Assembly (NCBI GenBank): GCA_009746045.1
Contig: RPFO01000154.1
Location: 1,682,753-1,746,752, forward strand
Direction: 5' to 3'
DNA length: 64,000 bases
Source of the DNA: Mesostigma viride
Taxonomy: Eukaryota > Streptophyta > Mesostigmatophyceae > Mesostigmatales > Mesostigmataceae
Shown here piece after piece: positions 62,172 to 64,000 of the stretch (the first letter of the stretch is position 1; each line of letters begins with the position of its first letter). The notes beneath the pieces were generated by a model, which was not told where the DNA came from, did no database searches, and was given only the letters and a program-made list of their open reading frames with translations. Made by a program: the position numbers and the translations under genes.

Positions 62172-62240
62172 TTAATTAATTAATTAATTAATTAATTAAT
62201 TAATTAATTAATTAATTAATTAATTAATTAATTAATTAAT
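62172..62240. repeat. (TTAA)n tract at right junction, 69 bp
   Basis: A continuous TTAA run between the right TIR and a family-B LINE 3' end. Confidence 0.95.
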
Positions 62241-62375
62241 AGACACGTGACTGCGTCACGTGAGCAGCATAAGTCCCCAGTGGGAGGGGAACATGGGATG
62301 GAATGGATGGTGTAAGCTATCTAGCCATGCCATAGCTCTTGTATAGCCATGATGATCTTCCCCCTCACAGGCATT
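62241..62375 (-). repeat. Family-B LINE 3' end, inverted copy
   Basis: AGACACGTGACTGCGTCACG, then AGTGGGAGGGGAACATGGGA and ATGGTGTAAGCTATCT, is the inverse of 8890-8985. Its (TTAA)n tail is the tract at 62172-62240, which makes the viral element an insertion within that tail. Confidence 0.7.
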
Positions 62376-62405
62376 AACTCGTCGTCTGTCCCTGGTCCTA
62401 ATTTT

Positions 62406-62428
62406 AGGACTGAGTTCAACTCAGTCCT
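62406..62428. repeat. Perfect 11-bp-arm hairpin
   Basis: AGGACTGAGTT, C, AACTCAGTCCT. Flanked on both sides by TCCTAATTTTAGGA-like copies. Function unknown. Confidence 0.7.
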
Positions 62429-64000
62429 AATTTTAGGACCTAATTTTGAGGTTTTGTAGAAAATTCGCCCCGGTCGGAATATTTGGCAGAAAAATTTTCT
62501 CAAAATTTATTCAAATACTACTTGAAAAGATCTTTCTTGGACATATTTTTGGGATTTTTTTGGATTTGGTTTGGGCGGCTAACCGTACGGTGAAAGTACA
62601 GGTGGTAAGGGTACATTTTCACGCGAAACGTGAGTTCCGGAAATGCACGACCTAGCCATGGCGGCTTGCGCCCATGCATGCAGTTTACGTTTTCGGACGA
62701 TTTTGCGGGCCAAACCCAGGAAATAGATTTTTTATGTCCTAAAGATGATACAAGTGAATTTTAACCTCGCGGGGATGCGATTTACTGGGTGTCGGCACTG
62801 TTCTTGCTGGAAAAATCTGCGATTAGGCAGGTCGACGGAATGGATTACTACAATTGATTCCCGGATCAAATCGAAGGGTTTATAGGTTTCTTTCTACCTT
62901 TTATCATGTATTGTCGTAGATTAAGTCTAGTGGCAGTAAAGATTTGATGATTTCGACCACTCTGTCACGTCATGGGTTGTGTGCCGCAAAGTGCCACTTT
63001 TGCAGGCACCGCCTGGGCCAAGGTAACGCCAGCCGTGCCAGGTGAAGCTGGAATATCGCTGCTTCATCGTTTCTTGGTATTCTTACATGAGTTTAAGCTT
63101 GCGATGCGCTGTCAGTTTTGAGTCTTGCTGCTCTTTCTTGACCGTTGCCTGCCCCTCTCTAAAACCATCTTTTTAGATGATCTTACCAGGCATTTGCCTT
63201 ACCGTAGCGTGGCTGTACAAGGTTTTAGGTGCTGAATGGGTTAAAACGCTTTCATAGATGTTAGTTATTCTCTTGCTATGTTTATACTGCATGATTGTGT
63301 GGTCATGGGCTGCGTCAAGGGTACTGTCAAGCTTATACGGGCGAGTGAAAAATCTTGGTGATAAACCACTGTCATCATGTGCCAGCAGGTATCTTGGCCA
63401 TGTCATGGCAAGGTAATACAGTTTTATCCATGTCCATTCTTGTAAAGAACAATTAAATGTGACTAACCTACCCATTATATCGGTGGTTATTACTTATAAT
63501 ACATCCCTTTGTAGCTACGTATCCATACGCATTCCCTATATGTATGCATAGGCTTTTACACATACTAAGGTACAATATAACTGCAATATGATGATGCAAG
63601 TATGTTTTCCTATTATGCCTGAAGGGAAATGGGCTGATTGACATGCTTTGTGGCCACGCTACTATGAAGTATGACCGCACTTACATGCTTGCCAATTGCT
63701 AGCATGGCCCAGTCCTATGTATAGGACTGGCAGTATTTGGCGTGTTTCAGGCAGTGCCAGTGGCCAAATTGAGTCCAGTTTTTTGCCACAGGTCAAGAAC
63801 TATATTGTTTACATGCCTGTATTTTTTTAACATGCATATGGAATTTATTCAATTTTTGCCACTCATGCTTCCACACAAAAATGCAAATTCGCCGACGGTG
63901 CCATACATCCATGTAATTTTTAGGAGTTTGGGTCAAGTTTTCACTGATGTAGTATTTTTGCCAGCAAGAGGACATCAAATACTCCATAGACCCACGTCTA
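62429..64000. other. Non-coding right flank, nothing recognised
   Basis: About 1.6 kb, AT-richer than the gene region. Only short open frames without recognisable content. No RNA gene or known repeat was identified. Confidence 0.4.

Overview
The window is nuclear DNA of a eukaryote, probably a GC-rich, intron-rich alga or other protist. Both cellular genes that can be fully assembled have GT-AG introns. The coding exons are strongly GC-rich, repeats dominate the rest, and a plant/algal-type CCCTAAA telomere-like tract occurs at 43.67 kb. The species cannot be named from the sequence.

Layout. (1) 1-10.8 kb is accessory DNA. It holds the 3' end of a BTB-domain gene at the left edge, then a graveyard of non-LTR retrotransposons. 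One is a broken R2/CRE-like element with a zinc knuckle and a restriction-like endonuclease domain. Several are L1-like copies (ORF1, reverse transcriptase and ORF2-tail relics) whose 3' ends carry a small hairpin and a (TTAA)n tail. (2) 10.86-18.88 kb, minus strand: a complete seven-exon gene for the ESCRT-II subunit VPS22/SNF8 (251 aa). (3) 20.0-41.17 kb, plus strand: a complete 19-exon gene for cytosolic methionyl-tRNA synthetase (895 aa), with a GST-like N-terminus and a Lys/Glu-rich tail. The two genes are divergent across 1.1 kb. Their introns are long, each has its own tandem repeats, and many contain decaying copies of the adjoining exon edge together with its splice site ('exon echoes'). 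(4) 41.8-43.0 kb: another L1-like relic. (5) 43.54-62.17 kb: an 18.6-kb integrated polinton-like virus (PLV) with 699-bp terminal inverted repeats. (6) 62.24-64.0 kb: a retroelement 3' end, then sequence in which no gene is seen.

The PLV is organised as two divergent arms separated by 24 bp at 54.47/54.49 kb. The leftward arm is structural: a 667-aa protein, a 347-aa (or longer) protein, a zinc-finger basic protein, a penton-like minor capsid candidate, an amphipathic small protein, the major-capsid candidate, a fibre with Ig-like repeats and a lectin-like domain, and two small unknowns. The rightward arm is packaging, integration and replication: a coiled-coil/AT-hook protein, the A32/FtsK-type packaging ATPase, an AT-hook protein, a tyrosine recombinase, and an archaeo-eukaryotic primase fused to a herpesvirus-UL9-like helicase. 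Several of its genes are interrupted by single-base frame changes, most of them in homopolymer runs, although the two TIRs look almost identical. No family-B DNA polymerase, retroviral-type integrase or Ulp1-type protease was recognised.

The least expected signals are the exon echoes in both housekeeping genes, the four-hairpin arrays in each PLV TIR, and the placement of the PLV inside a (TTAA)n retroelement tail.
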